DNA from: PMP191F sp047602185
Lineage (GTDB): Bacteria > Bacteroidota > Bacteroidia > Chitinophagales > Chitinophagaceae
NCBI GenBank assembly: GCA_047602185.1
Contig: JASGHY010000001.1
Coordinates: 4,154,001-4,218,000, forward strand
DNA length: 64,000 nucleotides
Direction of reading: 5' to 3'
Shown here: in pieces, positions 63,292 through 64,000 of the stretch
How positions within the stretch are numbered: position 1 is the stretch's first letter
How the letters are laid out: each line of letters opens with the position of its first letter
The notes under the pieces: generated by a model
What the model saw: only the letters and a program-made list of their open reading frames with translations
What the model was told of the DNA's origin: nothing
Database searches by the model: none
Translations under genes and position numbers: made by a program

Positions 63292-64000
63292 TCAATAGTA
63301 AGGGATGGCAGGTTCTGTAAGTTTTGGGTTCTGCACTGTCTCAGATAAAGGAATTGGCAGGAACAACTGGTTAACCGGCAGGTTTAAGTTAACCTTCAGC
63401 GAATTGGTACTACCATCATCATTCCTTGTACCTCTTTCCTGGGCCTCTATTATTTGTTTGGCCTTGCTATATCCCTGTCTTTGTACATCGAACCAGTAAT
63501 CGCCCTCGAATGCAAACTCTACCCTGCGTTCGTGGAGAATATCATCTTTGGTGATAGAGGTTTTGGGCAATAATCCGGCACGCGTACGTACGCGGTTAAA
63601 TGCAGCGAGTGCCTGACCATCTGCTGTTGATGCCCCCGTACCCATTACTGCTTCTGCATAGATCAGTAAAACATCCGCATAACGAAGAATGTAAGTACAG
63701 ATCTGTGTTTTTTGTGTAAGTACAGGCTCACTGGCGCTGCCCGGGCCTACTACATATTTTGCAGAGTTAGACCTTGTTCCATTTTTTACACGGATCAATG
63801 AGTTGGTGCTGGCTGTATCATATTTGTATCCATTTGCCATGAAGGTGTTGTATTCCACCACCTGTGCGCTGGCAGGTGAACCAGCATCGCGTTGTGGCTT
63901 CCAGGCAGGATAATAACTACCCTGTTCCATTACTGACCACTTGCGACGCTGGTCACCTGATTCGTAAGAAGCCAGCAGATCGAGTGAAGGGATAATTGCA
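63292..64000 (-). CDS. RagB/SusD lipoprotein, C-terminal part (5' end beyond window)
   Basis: The frame is open from the right edge to the stop at 63292 (about 235 residues). An internal ATG at 63930 is not the true start, because the reading continues upstream in frame with SusD-like sequence (LDLLASYESGDQRR-type). The region carries the SusD C-terminal motifs ILRYADVLLIYAEAV, FNRVRTRAGL and LFLPIPLSETVQNP. It belongs to the mannan PUL; the partner susC should lie just outside the window. Confidence 0.93.
   Translation of the reverse strand, partial: AIIPSLDLLASYESGDQRRKWSVMEQGSYYPAWKPQRDAGSPASAQVVEYNTFMANGYKYDTASTNSLIRVKNGTRSNSAKYVVGPGSASEPVLTQKTQICTYILRYADVLLIYAEAVMGTGASTADGQALAAFNRVRTRAGLLPKTSITKDDILHERRVEFAFEGDYWFDVQRQGYSKAKQIIEAQERGTRNDDGSTNSLKVNLNLPVNQLFLPIPLSETVQNPKLTEPAIPYY

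Overview
The window reads as chromosome of a Bacteroidota bacterium, most likely of the Chitinophagaceae type (inference). The support is two SusC/SusD-type polysaccharide utilisation loci (PULs), a type IX secretion (T9SS) C-terminal tail, a lipoprotein TamA (TamL-like) next to TamB, a TAnnTTTG-type promoter, and many SPII lipoproteins. No rRNA, intact tRNA, transposase, integrase, phage or CRISPR array was seen.

Region 1 (1-21000) is a pectin PUL read leftwards. In order of transcription it holds a SusC porin, a SusD lipoprotein, a beta-helix lipoprotein (DUF4957/DUF5123-like), a PL1 pectate lyase, a CE12-type acetylesterase, a 2113-residue secreted PL1-CE8 fusion with a T9SS tail, a second CE8 pectin methylesterase, a GH43 enzyme and a Gfo/Idh/MocA oxidoreductase cut by the left edge. 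A LacI-family regulator is divergent from susC. A 20-bp near-perfect palindrome in the shared intergenic region is its probable operator. Deacetylation, demethylation, lyase cleavage and arabinose or xylose removal outside the cell, then SusCD uptake, make one coherent pathway.

Region 2 (21000-42000) is housekeeping and envelope: rpiA, small membrane or lipoproteins, an outer-membrane beta-barrel, a cytoplasmic GH13 amylase, a TspO-like membrane protein, a YihY/BrkB protein, an AsmA-like protein, the TamL/TamB pair, an iron-permease-like protein, a flavin-type split-barrel protein and a TlpA-like thioredoxin.

Region 3 (41800-54070) is signalling. A leftward run of rpoN, an NtrC-type activator and two soluble histidine kinases is divergent from a CHASE3 kinase that has a candidate sigma-54 promoter. 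It is followed by small stress-type membrane proteins (DUF1328, holin-X-like, YtxH), two single-domain response regulators and a candidate structured small RNA.

Region 4 (54079-64000) is a beta-mannan or galactomannan PUL, also leftward: a SusD cut by the right edge, a TIG-domain lipoprotein, a GH5-GH26 double mannanase, a sodium:solute symporter, a GH130 mannosylglucose phosphorylase, an AGE-family epimerase and a GH27 alpha-galactosidase. The epimerase and phosphorylase match the mannobiose 2-epimerase/MGP route known from Bacteroides fragilis.

Three signals cut across the genes. (i) Four dispersed copies of a ~77-nt element with 13-nt inverted ends; in one copy the core is inverted relative to its conserved flanks. 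(ii) A 17-nt motif (consensus GRGGAAAAATTTCTACA) lies 80-150 nt upstream of five unrelated regulatory or stress-type genes, always pointing at the gene. (iii) Many intergenic 'word-repeat' strings occur with different vocabularies.
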